Of a stretch of 9,874 nucleotides of DNA, positions 1-7,203 are shown in pieces. Below the pieces are notes generated by a model. The model did no database searches and was not told the DNA's origin. It saw nothing but the letters and a program-made list of their open reading frames with translations. Position 1 is the stretch's first letter. Each line of letters begins with the position of its first letter. Source of the stretch: an uncultured Lachnospiraceae bacterium (GTDB lineage: Bacteria > Bacillota > Clostridia > Lachnospirales > Lachnospiraceae); the NCBI GenBank assembly GCA_910578175.1, contig CAJTPF010000011.1:74604-84477 (forward strand). The letters are read 5' to 3'. The translations under genes and the position numbers were made by a program.

Positions 1-54
1 GTTTTTCTCCAATCTTTTTATTATAATTTTATATCCCTTTTGTATAATTGTCTA

Positions 55-83
55 TTGCAATTCTTAGTAAAATATGTTATATT
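55..83 (+). promoter_or_regulatory. Candidate promoter of the NYN/PIN-like gene
   Basis: A possible -35 TTGCAA at 55-60 is followed, after a 17-base spacer, by TATATT at 78-83. TG at 75-76 makes this an extended -10. It would start transcription near 90, about 65 bases before the ATG at 154. The -35 is weak (4 of 6 matches) and the region is very AT-rich, so chance matches are easy. Confidence 0.4.
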
Positions 84-153
84 TCTTTAAATACTAAAAT
101 TCCATCACTTTCATTTTTCTTATGAAATACAATCCAGAAGGAGTATACATAAT

Positions 154-1041
154 ATGTCTATTGTTGAAACATACTATTTAATTGATTTTGAAAACGTTCA
201 CGAAGATGGTTTATCCGGTTCAGAAAAATTAGGAAAATATGATCATGTACATTTATTTTCTTCAAAAAATGCTCCCAAAATCAGCATTGAAAAATTAACT
301 CGCTTTAATTCTGTAGACTTATCTTTCCACGAAATACCTGTTGGAAATCAATCTTTAGATATGCACCTTGTTTCCTATCTTGGATACTTAATTGGTATAA
401 ATGCTAATAACAAGTATAAATATGTCATAATCAGTAATGATTCTGATTATGACAAGATTATTTCCTTTTGGAAAAATAAAAACAAGTCTCTTGTTATTCG
501 GCAAAATAAGATATCTAATCTCTCTAATACACAGAATCAAGCTAAACAACAGACATCTTTTGATGATAAAGCTATCCGTTCATCCACTATCAATACAGAT
601 TTTTCCAAAAAGAAAACTCAGCTTAATTCAAATATACAACGAGCCGTCAGCAGTGCCGGATATTCCGCTCCAACCAGCAACAAAGTTGCATCTATTGTTG
701 TAAAACATTATGGGGAAGATAAAGTTTTAAGTAATGTACACAATGAACTTAGAAATAAATATTCTGACTACTTGAATTTATACAATATAATAAAACCATT
801 AATTACTCAGTTTTTACCATCAAATACAAAAAATGCCGCAAATCCTTCGAATCAAAATGAAATACAAAAAACTTTAAGCAAAGCAGGATTTGACAATAAT
901 ATCATGGTTTACATTACAAACGTTATTTCCAAACATCGTAATGACAAGAATAATAAAAATATGATATACAAATCTCTTATAGCAAAGTATGGACAAAGTC
1001 AAGGACTCAATATATATAACCATATTAAAAAAAAATTATAA
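154..1041 (+). CDS. NYN/PIN-like domain protein with C-terminal tandem repeat
   Basis: A 295-residue protein. Residues 1-117 look like a NYN/PIN-like nuclease fold. There is LIDFENV near the start (Asp11, Asn14), an acidic residue in SLDMHLVSYLG (Asp69), and SNDSDYD (Asp96, Asp98, Asp100), which match the acidic metal-binding positions of this fold. That family usually cuts or binds RNA, but activity here is inference. A Gln/Ser/Asn-rich linker (about 118-157) leads to two similar helical units, about 159-217 and 235-295. They share IQxxxSxAG, a KH pair, a KY pair and LNxYNxIK, so they look like an internal duplication, probably binding nucleic acid or a partner. The start is set by AGAAGGAG at 136-143, 10 bases before the ATG. 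The gene is much more AT-rich than the central operon, which suggests horizontal acquisition. It stands alone on the + strand and converges with a pseudogene 3 bases past its stop. Confidence 0.8.
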   Translation: MSIVETYYLIDFENVHEDGLSGSEKLGKYDHVHLFSSKNAPKISIEKLTRFNSVDLSFHEIPVGNQSLDMHLVSYLGYLIGINANNKYKYVIISNDSDYDKIISFWKNKNKSLVIRQNKISNLSNTQNQAKQQTSFDDKAIRSSTINTDFSKKKTQLNSNIQRAVSSAGYSAPTSNKVASIVVKHYGEDKVLSNVHNELRNKYSDYLNLYNIIKPLITQFLPSNTKNAANPSNQNEIQKTLSKAGFDNNIMVYITNVISKHRNDKNNKNMIYKSLIAKYGQSQGLNIYNHIKKKL

Positions 1042-1044
1042 TAT

Positions 1045-1367
1045 TTATCCATAACAATATTGTACTTTCTTAAGACGCCTGCCTCCTATGCAGTCCTCTA
1101 TGTATTGGTTGCTTTTCCAAAACCCGGATTTTTCATAAAATCTTTTTGCACGATGATTGTCCTCAGGTACCTAAAAAATACCTCCGCCCCCATATTTTTT
1201 AATTCATGAATCACCACATTCAGTAATAATCTTCCATATGCTCCTTTCCGAATACTGTCAAGCTATTCTTTTGGTACAATACTTTTTTATACATATTTCC
1301 AGGTTTCTTCATAGACTTTGCTTATAGCAAGTCTGTCATCTGATTCATATAAATATCTGATTTCCAA
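1045..1367 (-). pseudogene. Degraded GNAT acetyltransferase
   Basis: The minus strand reads EIRYLYESDDRLAISKVYEE from about 1364, a clear GNAT N-terminus. Two in-frame stops follow soon after TWKYV. The acetyl-CoA-binding part resumes at about 1250 as RKGAYGRLLLNVVIHELKNM. It then shifts frame once more near 1173 into PEDNHRAKRFYEKSGF and ends with KKVQYCYG and a stop at 1045. About 107 codons remain of the usual 160 or so, and the middle of the domain (beta-3/beta-4 region) is missing. A plausible original ribosome site, GAGGTG, lies just upstream of a TTG (1365-1367) that begins the homologous frame. Both stops and frameshifts are seen directly; family assignment is by recognition of the GNAT pattern. 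Confidence 0.8.
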
Positions 1368-1464
1368 AGAAGCACCTCTTTCATAGACAATTTGTATTTT
1401 TTATCATACTATCACTGTTTTTTATTTTTGTTGCATCAAAACACTGATAGTTATTGATGAATTA

Positions 1465-1653
1465 TCATGTATTCTTCTTTCCCTTATCAATGGTTTTCCA
1501 CCAATACCAAATTCTTATCTGAGACTTCTTTAATTGTTATTAAAAAAATTCTTGGGGTACTTTCATAATTTCGGAAAATACCTCCGTCAATCGCCTGATC
1601 AGTTCTTCTTTTTGCTCATCAGAAAATGCTCCGCTCTCAACTGTAATATACGG
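1465..1653 (-). pseudogene. Frameshifted 4-oxalocrotonate tautomerase family gene
   Basis: From 1653 the minus strand reads PYITVESGAFSDEQKEELIR and on to SEIMKVPQEFF, the typical N-terminal two thirds of a 4-OT-type tautomerase with the catalytic Pro first. The frame then breaks at a run of T. It continues in another frame as ITIKEVSDKN, shifts again to GIGGK, and again to IDKGKK before a stop at 1465. Restoring one base at each of three points would rebuild a protein of about 62 residues, the normal family length. The codon before Pro is GAG, not ATG, so the start is lost too. No working product is expected. Confidence 0.75.
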
Positions 1654-1812
1654 CTCCAGAATCAGGTCTGATACCTCTTTCCAGAAAAATTTTTCTAATA
1701 TTTGTGTCTACTTACTTGACAATGGTTCAACTTTCAGATTCCTTTTTGCCAGAATATACACTACTCCGCATATATCTGTTCAATTTCTGCTTACAACCGT
1801 TTCATTCAGAAT

Positions 1813-2073
1813 TTATTGATCATCTTTATATAACGAGTAATAATCAACCTGAATATTTTCCACCCGTTCCTTTAACCAACCCATGGCGTCATCCAATGCC
1901 TTATTATAAACAATTGGCGCCAAATGTGTACAAAACAAATCAAGTATCTGCCGTTCCTCAATAATTCCGATTTCTTCTTCACGAATATCCAGATAAAATG
2001 CTCTTATTTCGCTGATGATCTGCTTCTTTTGCTTATCGCTCAACTGAATGGCTTCGTTTAAATTTCTTCCCAT
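1813..2073 (-). CDS. DUF2164 family protein
   Basis: An 86-residue soluble, mostly helical protein. The stretch LSDKQKKQIISEIRAFYLDIREEEIGII, then ILDLFCTHLAPIVYNKALDDA, follows the pattern of DUF2164: a helix, an acidic EEEIG turn, then a hydrophobic helix ending in a YNxxxDDA motif. The biochemical role of this family is not known to me. Length fits the family (about 80 residues). The start is supported by AGAGGTG at 2081-2087, 7 bases before the ATG. It is the only intact gene between two relic regions. An extended -10 promoter lies about 130 bases upstream. Confidence 0.75.
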   Translation of the reverse strand: MGRNLNEAIQLSDKQKKQIISEIRAFYLDIREEEIGIIEERQILDLFCTHLAPIVYNKALDDAMGWLKERVENIQVDYYSLYKDDQ

Positions 2074-2206
2074 AATGTTTCACCTCTGCAGTATTAAACA
2101 ATTTCTTTTATCCAATTTTCTTTTGTGTTCCCGGAGCATACAGACGGAAGATGTCCATCATTGCAAAAATATGCTGTTTAACTGAGCATCTATCTTTTTC
2201 TTCTGT

Positions 2207-2235
2207 ATGATATCATCACATGAAAAGACAAGCAA
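2207..2235 (-). promoter_or_regulatory. Candidate extended -10 promoter toward the DUF2164 gene
   Basis: On the minus strand, TTGCTT (2230-2235) is followed by exactly 17 bases and TATCAT (2207-2212), with TG one base upstream of the hexamer. This fits a sigma-A extended -10 promoter. It would give a leader of about 125 bases before the DUF2164 start at 2073. I saw no convincing longer reading frame or riboswitch fold in that leader. Confidence 0.45.
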
Positions 2236-2251
2236 CAGGCTGTGATATATA

Positions 2252-2428
2252 TTAACGCAAAAACAAAATCACAAAAAACATTATAACACAAAATAAAAGA
2301 AGTATGGTAATTGATCGAAACTTTTCCTCATTCCAAAGTACATACACATTGTCATATTCTGCCACACCTTTAAACCATTTTACATCATGTGTGCAGAAAG
2401 CACTGTCATAGCTTCCTCTCCATAGTCT
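2252..2428 (-). pseudogene. Relic tail of a membrane protein
   Basis: An open frame of 58 codons with no usable start codon near its upstream end. It begins right after a stop at 2429-2431. It reads DVKWFKGVAEYDNVYVLWNE and then a strongly hydrophobic stretch, ITILLLFCVIMFFVILFLR, directly before the stop. This is the shape of a protein C-terminus with one membrane helix and a final Arg. I do not recognise the family. The lack of a start and its place between relics point to a truncated gene rather than a small membrane protein, but a short peptide starting at an internal GTG cannot be excluded. Confidence 0.35.
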
Positions 2429-2483
2429 TTAATTAATTTCTATAAATCAGTTAAGATTATGGTTAACGGCCATTGCCATCAGC

Positions 2484-5309
2484 CTATTTCGGGCATGGAA
2501 CAAACTGCTTTTTCAATATCAAAATATTCTTCTCGTCACGGTAAGAGTACTCAACACTGTCCATAAAACTTTTTACGATAAAGATGCCCATCCCTCCGGA
2601 ATCGCGTTCTTCAGCTAAAGCCGTTGTATCAGGATCAGGTTTTCCCGTCGGGTCATATGGACATCCGTCATCCGTAAAAATAACCGTTATCTCCTTTTGC
2701 CCTACCCTGCATTCTACCTTTGCCTCGCCCGCCCCACTGTATCGGACGATATTGGAAAAAATCTCATCAACAGCGATATTCATCTTTACCATGACCTTTC
2801 CCGGCACATGGAAACTCTCCAACGTATGCTCCACAAATGCCATGACCCGTGTTATGCTTTCCATCGTCGGTATGACGGTAATCCTGTTTTTTGGCAGAAG
2901 CCTTAAGTGGAGCATCGTAATATCGTCAAACTGGGGAGCCTCCCCCACAAACCTGTCTACATCGTTTTTTACGATACGGCATACTTCTTCCGCGCTTCTG
3001 CCGCAGGCAGTGTTCAGCACCTCCAGCAGACGATCATTGCCATAAAGCTCTATGGAGCTGTTTGTTGCCTCCGTCACGCCGTCTGTATAAAGATATATCT
3101 CGTCTCCGGGTGCAAATGGTATTTCCCCTATTCGGTAACGGATCTGTTCCATTTCACCCAAAACAAATCCCGGCCGGAATACAAGGTATTTAAATGCTCC
3201 GTCTCTCTGCCGTATCAAAGGAGGATTATGACCGGCATTTGCAAATGTAAGCGTGTATGACTCCAAATTTAAGATTCCCATAAAACAGGTTACAAACATT
3301 TCCGCCTCATTTCCTTCACACAGCGCCCTGTTGGTTTCCGTAAGAATACCGGCAACATCTGTTTCCTTCTCCGCATAACTCTTAAGCAATGTTTTTGCCT
3401 TCATCATAAACATCGCCGCCGTGATACCTTTCCCTGAAACATCTGCAATCAGAAACGCCAGGCGGTTTTCATCCAGCAGATAAAAATCATAAAAATCCCC
3501 GCCTACTTCCTTTGCCGTATCCATTGTGGCAAATATGTCAAAATCACTGCGGTCAGGGTAGGGTGGAAAAATACCGGGCAGCGTAGAGGACTGGATGATC
3601 TTTGCCACCTCCAGTTCCTTATCAATCCTTGCCGCTGCTTCCGCAATATACCCTTTTAATGTCATGACAGTAGAATTGATATCATCGGAAAGCGATACAA
3701 ATTCTTCATTTGTACGTACATTGACAGACACGTTCAGATTACCTCCCGTAATCTCCCCCAGCGTCCGGTTGATCTTATGGATATTCTCAACCACAAGCTT
3801 TTTAATCAGGAAATAAACCATGGCAAAGAGAATGACAAATACAAGAATTTCCATAAACAATGTCACATAGACAGAAAGATCCCTGGAAAACAGCACCTCT
3901 TTTACCGGCATGGCAGCAATGATATAGTATCCTTCTGCTACGGCATACATCAGATAACTATCCTCACCATAAACGGAAGACCGATACCTCACATTTTCCT
4001 GCATCTTCTCCGTATCTATCCAAATATCTGTGACTTTCAGATTTTTTCCTTCATTTCCATACGGATCGCTCACAATATTCCAATCATCGGTAGAAACGAT
4101 CATGCAGCCGCTTTCCCCTATATGACGGTTTCTTGTAACGCCGATCACCTGCTTGTCTATATCCTGCCGGAACCGTTCCGCATTGTATCCCACCTGTACA
4201 AAACCGCCGTCCTTTAAGGCTGCCCCGGCATACTTCATATAGGTAATCCCGTCCTTTGAAAGCGGCTGATAACTCTGGACGAATTCCTGTTCTCCATTTA
4301 GAAGGACGAGAAAATCTCCTGACTGTTCTCCGGAAGACATATCAAATCCGATATACTCATTTGTTGTGGAATATATGATTATTCCGCTTTCATTAATTAT
4401 ATTGATTTCCGAAAAATCATTTCCCGGCTTTTCTCTTATTTCCAAAAGGAGATTATTATCTACGGTCATAGCTGCATTAATATCATCCGCAACGCCATAA
4501 GTCAATTTCAAAAGATTCTCATCAGACGCATCTTCAATGTCTGCTTTAACATCTTCAATATTCAGTGCAAGCAGCGCCTCACGCTCACTGACAGAGAAAC
4601 TGGTCTGTAACAGATAAATAAATATACTGGTTACGCTAAATGCCGCAATCACAACAAACAACAGCCACCTTGAAAAAGTCTGCGACAGCTTTTTATATTC
4701 TGACTGGACTTGCAGTTTTTCTTTTCCTATAAAAGATACCGCCATCAATGAAAGCATTACGGAAACAGCATTTGCCAACATCATCGGTGCAGAACAGGTT
4801 TTTACAAATGTAAACGCCCGATGTACATCGCCCATGTTTGTGAAAAATATCATCAACATATGCAGAACTTCCATGACAAGTCCTATGGCAAATCCATAAT
4901 ACCATGCCGGTTTTTTATTATCGAACATCCATTTTCTTAACACTGCGCCAAAAAAACCGGCAATAACCGTTGACAAAGAGCAGGCAAGGCGTGTATAAAC
5001 GCCGGCTCCCCACAGAACGGCAAACCATCGTTCCACACCACCGATGATCCCCGCCAGGATACCGGCAGGAGATCCGAAAATCAGCCCGGCGCAAAGCGGT
5101 GCGGCATCCCTTACATTGATAATAACACCATAAGCCGGTGTTCCAAACTCCGAACAAAAAACCGATACAATACCAAACACGCAACCATAAAAAAGTTGTT
5201 TATGCCTGGCCTTCCATCGGCCAAGTTCTGTCTTTTGATATAAAAAGTAAAGACAGACAGTAGCAAAGACCGGGCAGAGGGCGGTTAACGCCAATTTCAG
5301 ATATATCAT
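2484..5309 (-). CDS. Membrane sensor with SpoIIE/RsbU-type phosphatase and RsbW-like ATPase domains
   Basis: A 941-residue protein. Residues 1-195 form a multi-helix membrane domain like the 5TM-LytS sensor, with NVRDAAPLCAGLIFGSPAG and IIGGVERW. A helix near 214-235 opens an extracytoplasmic region (236-475) that looks like a Cache sensor. A helix at 477-503 closes it, followed by HAMP (about 504-558) and a coiled linker. Residues 565-805 are a SpoIIE/RsbU-type PP2C phosphatase with metal-binding Asp in VGGDFYD (605), ADVSGKG (623), YTDGVTEA (743) and QFDDITML (795-796). Residues 808-936 are an RsbW-like HATPase domain: N box with Glu849 and Asn853, DDG at 880-882, DSGGMGIFIV at 903-912. It probably removes phosphate from the neighbouring STAS protein in response to an external signal and may also rephosphorylate or bind it. 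The ATG at 5309 follows GGGAGG (5314-5319) and lies 19 bases past the STAS stop. Confidence 0.92.
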   Translation of the reverse strand: MIYLKLALTALCPVFATVCLYFLYQKTELGRWKARHKQLFYGCVFGIVSVFCSEFGTPAYGVIINVRDAAPLCAGLIFGSPAGILAGIIGGVERWFAVLWGAGVYTRLACSLSTVIAGFFGAVLRKWMFDNKKPAWYYGFAIGLVMEVLHMLMIFFTNMGDVHRAFTFVKTCSAPMMLANAVSVMLSLMAVSFIGKEKLQVQSEYKKLSQTFSRWLLFVVIAAFSVTSIFIYLLQTSFSVSEREALLALNIEDVKADIEDASDENLLKLTYGVADDINAAMTVDNNLLLEIREKPGNDFSEINIINESGIIIYSTTNEYIGFDMSSGEQSGDFLVLLNGEQEFVQSYQPLSKDGITYMKYAGAALKDGGFVQVGYNAERFRQDIDKQVIGVTRNRHIGESGCMIVSTDDWNIVSDPYGNEGKNLKVTDIWIDTEKMQENVRYRSSVYGEDSYLMYAVAEGYYIIAAMPVKEVLFSRDLSVYVTLFMEILVFVILFAMVYFLIKKLVVENIHKINRTLGEITGGNLNVSVNVRTNEEFVSLSDDINSTVMTLKGYIAEAAARIDKELEVAKIIQSSTLPGIFPPYPDRSDFDIFATMDTAKEVGGDFYDFYLLDENRLAFLIADVSGKGITAAMFMMKAKTLLKSYAEKETDVAGILTETNRALCEGNEAEMFVTCFMGILNLESYTLTFANAGHNPPLIRQRDGAFKYLVFRPGFVLGEMEQIRYRIGEIPFAPGDEIYLYTDGVTEATNSSIELYGNDRLLEVLNTACGRSAEEVCRIVKNDVDRFVGEAPQFDDITMLHLRLLPKNRITVIPTMESITRVMAFVEHTLESFHVPGKVMVKMNIAVDEIFSNIVRYSGAGEAKVECRVGQKEITVIFTDDGCPYDPTGKPDPDTTALAEERDSGGMGIFIVKSFMDSVEYSYRDEKNILILKKQFVPCPK

Positions 5310-5328
5310 AATGCCTCCCAATACCGGG

Positions 5329-5631
5329 TTAATCGTTTACTATTGTCAGTACATCAACAGAACCGGTTACCTCAAAGACCTCCATCACATCCTCATTCAC
5401 ATTCCTGACAATCATCTTTCCCTGCTTATTCATGGTCTTCTGTGCAGAGAACAATACCCTAAGTCCCGCCGAAGAAATGTACTCCAAATTCTCCAGATTC
5501 ATAATGAGCGTTTTTACGCCCCGCAGACAGGTTTTAAATTCTTCCTCCAGTTTCGGAGCAGTAACCGTTTCCAGCCTGCCAGCTATTTTTACCGTCAATT
5601 CATCCTCGTTCAAATTTTTTGTGATCATCAT
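5329..5631 (-). CDS. STAS-domain anti-sigma-factor antagonist (SpoIIAA/RsbV type)
   Basis: A 100-residue single STAS domain with no membrane segment. AGRLETVTAPKLEEEF is the usual first half, and LEYISSAGLRVLFSA (50-64) carries the phosphorylation loop. By alignment with RsbV, Ser54 is the likely phosphoserine. In known partner switches the STAS protein is phosphorylated by an RsbW-type kinase, freed by a PP2C phosphatase, and then binds the kinase to release its client. Both of those domains are in the next gene, 19 bases downstream. The ATG at 5631 is chosen because GGAGGA lies at 5639-5644, 7 bases upstream. An upstream in-frame ATG at 5664 has no comparable site. Confidence 0.92.
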   Translation of the reverse strand: MMITKNLNEDELTVKIAGRLETVTAPKLEEEFKTCLRGVKTLIMNLENLEYISSAGLRVLFSAQKTMNKQGKMIVRNVNEDVMEVFEVTGSVDVLTIVND

Positions 5632-5677
5632 ATCGTTATCCTCCGCTTTCCTACTTATTATCACTTCACAATTTCTT

Positions 5678-6721
5678 TCATATGAGGTATCTTAAAAAAG
5701 TCGCCGCTTCTCCCAGCACATAATGGACGATGCACAATCCCCATATATTTCCCTGTTTATGGTAGAGGACGCCCAATGCTCCTAACAAAACCGAAGCCCC
5801 GATCATAAACGGTAATCCGTAAGCGATATGAAGCACACCGAACATCAATGCGGATACAGCAATTGATGTCGCTCCCCCATATTTCCCTGTAAAAATACGG
5901 TTTAAATTCTCCTGCATAACCCCCCTTGCCAGAAATTCCTGCAGTATTACCGTAAAAGGATAAATGACGTCAGCAAAGGTTCCAACACTCCAATCCCAAA
6001 AAGGCGCGCCTTCTGGGAAAAATCCTGGCACTGTCTTCAAAATTGCAATCTTTCCCAAAATCAGAATAACTATTCCTGCCAAAGTAATCAAAATATTTGG
6101 AATAAAGGTAGCCTTTACATTTTTAATCCTGAGTCCAATGTCCTTAAGGGAAAACGAAGTGTTTTTCAGTATAATAAAGAACATTATTACAGAGATACCT
6201 TCAATCATCAGACTCATCACCCAGGCAGGAGGCTCCACACTTAGAAAACGCAAAAAACTCCATAAAAAAAGGTATATGCATACGCAGATCATCAATACTG
6301 CAAATATTGTGGAAGACTCCCGGCGCTGTCTGTTCAGCCTGGCAACCTCTGTGACATCCGTAAAAAGAACAACGATCCCTATTTTCTTCTCTTTTGTTTC
6401 TCCATATAAAAAGGATGAAGTCAGATTAAAATAACGCAGTTCCTTACTTTTTGCTTTATAGACCGCTTCACCGCTGTGGGCATGATCCTTGTCGTAAACA
6501 GCATCTAAAACAAACTGATGAAATTTATCATTTGTTTCATCTGAGTCCCCTGCCAGAAATACTTTTCCATACTTTCTGCCGGTCATATCCTCATCCTCAC
6601 CCAGCATTGCGTGTCCCCGGTCATTGAGATATAATATCTGCCCATGCATATCCAGCACCAGCACGCCGTCATTCATATCCCTTAAAATCCTCGGTATAAT
6701 TTCCTTTATCTCTGTCTCCAT
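5678..6721 (-). CDS. PAS domain fused to a CPBP (Abi/Rce1-like) membrane domain
   Basis: A 347-residue protein. Residues 1-125 are a PAS sensor: GVLVLDMHGQILYLNDRGHAML at the start, LRYFNLTSS and VVLFTDVTE at the end. About eight hydrophobic helices follow from 137. The C-terminal half (about 205-347) is a CPBP domain with motif 1 QEFLARG (261-267), motif 2 FGVLH (294-298) and motif 3 HYVLG (333-337). In active Rce1/CPBP proteases motif 1 is EExxxR and motif 3 is HxxxN. Here the first Glu is Gln and the Asn is Gly, so proteolysis may be lost or altered. The start at 6721 has AGGGAGG at 6728-6734; an earlier ATG at 6766 has a weaker site. It is first in an operon with the STAS and SpoIIE genes (46 bases to the STAS start), so it is probably an input or output of that switch. 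Confidence 0.85.
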   Translation of the reverse strand: METEIKEIIPRILRDMNDGVLVLDMHGQILYLNDRGHAMLGEDEDMTGRKYGKVFLAGDSDETNDKFHQFVLDAVYDKDHAHSGEAVYKAKSKELRYFNLTSSFLYGETKEKKIGIVVLFTDVTEVARLNRQRRESSTIFAVLMICVCIYLFLWSFLRFLSVEPPAWVMSLMIEGISVIMFFIILKNTSFSLKDIGLRIKNVKATFIPNILITLAGIVILILGKIAILKTVPGFFPEGAPFWDWSVGTFADVIYPFTVILQEFLARGVMQENLNRIFTGKYGGATSIAVSALMFGVLHIAYGLPFMIGASVLLGALGVLYHKQGNIWGLCIVHYVLGEAATFLRYLI

Positions 6722-6847
6722 GCCATGCCTCCCTGTTAAAACTCCAATCATTATTTTTCCGGTCATGTCGTTTCCTATGGTCGCGCGCTAACTATTTTTT
6801 CTCCGGCCTCTTCAGATATCCGGCAGTAAGGTTCACTTCCTTTTCCA

Positions 6848-7192
6848 CTAAAAATTTCTTCCGTTCCACCCCCATTTGCAACATTCCTCGTATTTTACAT
6901 AAATGAAATCTTTTCTAATCTGAAGTTCTGTTTCATATATTTCACAAATCCTTTTTGTCATTCCGTCAAGACACGCCTCCGGAATGCTGCCAAATACTTT
7001 GATTTCTATCATAGCTGACGGCTGTGCTTTGGAGCCTCTGAAATATAAATCACAATTATCTGCAAACTCCAGCATAAGCCATTCTTCCGACTTTCCCGGT
7101 ATCATTGCGATCGCACTGCCGAGTTTTTCTTTTACCGAGTCCTTCTGTTGCTCTGTCATGGGAATACTCACTCTTGAATTTATAAATGGCAT
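6848..7192 (-). CDS. MIF-type tautomerase family protein
   Basis: A 114-residue protein, the length of macrophage migration inhibitory factor. It starts MPF, so Pro becomes the N-terminal catalytic base once Met is removed. A Lys (34, counting Met) lies in IPGKSEEW, close to the position of MIF Lys32. The end, DFIYVKYEECCKWGWNGRNF, matches the MIF pattern of IYVNY followed by GWN and a Phe. Members of this superfamily tautomerise or isomerise small keto/enol or unsaturated acids; the substrate here is unknown. GGGAGG lies a few bases upstream, and the start is only 11 bases past the stop of the VOC gene, so the two are very likely co-transcribed. Confidence 0.85.
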   Translation of the reverse strand: MPFINSRVSIPMTEQQKDSVKEKLGSAIAMIPGKSEEWLMLEFADNCDLYFRGSKAQPSAMIEIKVFGSIPEACLDGMTKRICEIYETELQIRKDFIYVKYEECCKWGWNGRNF

Positions 7193-7203
7193 GATTTTCC
7201 TCC

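Noticed and set aside
1719..1737. TGTC...GACA palindrome-like stretch resembling an IS end, similar to the TGTCAACA at 9394
   Set aside because: The shared part is only about eight bases, and no transposase sequence lies next to it.
1704..1964. An 86-codon open frame on the + strand
   Set aside because: It overlaps the DUF2164 gene antisense, has no ribosome binding site, and its product shows no family pattern.
2440..2483. Terminator for the signalling operon just past its last stop
   Set aside because: Only a weak GGCAATGGCC-type stem with no T tract; I could not support it.
4693..5184. Minus-strand open frames within the sensor gene
   Set aside because: They are out-of-frame readings of the well-supported membrane domain.
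6780..6815. Possible terminator between the tautomerase gene and the PAS-CPBP gene (CCGG repeats)
   Set aside because: Only a 4-base-pair stem, followed on the coding strand by A rather than T; so a read-through from the cluster into the signalling operon cannot be excluded.
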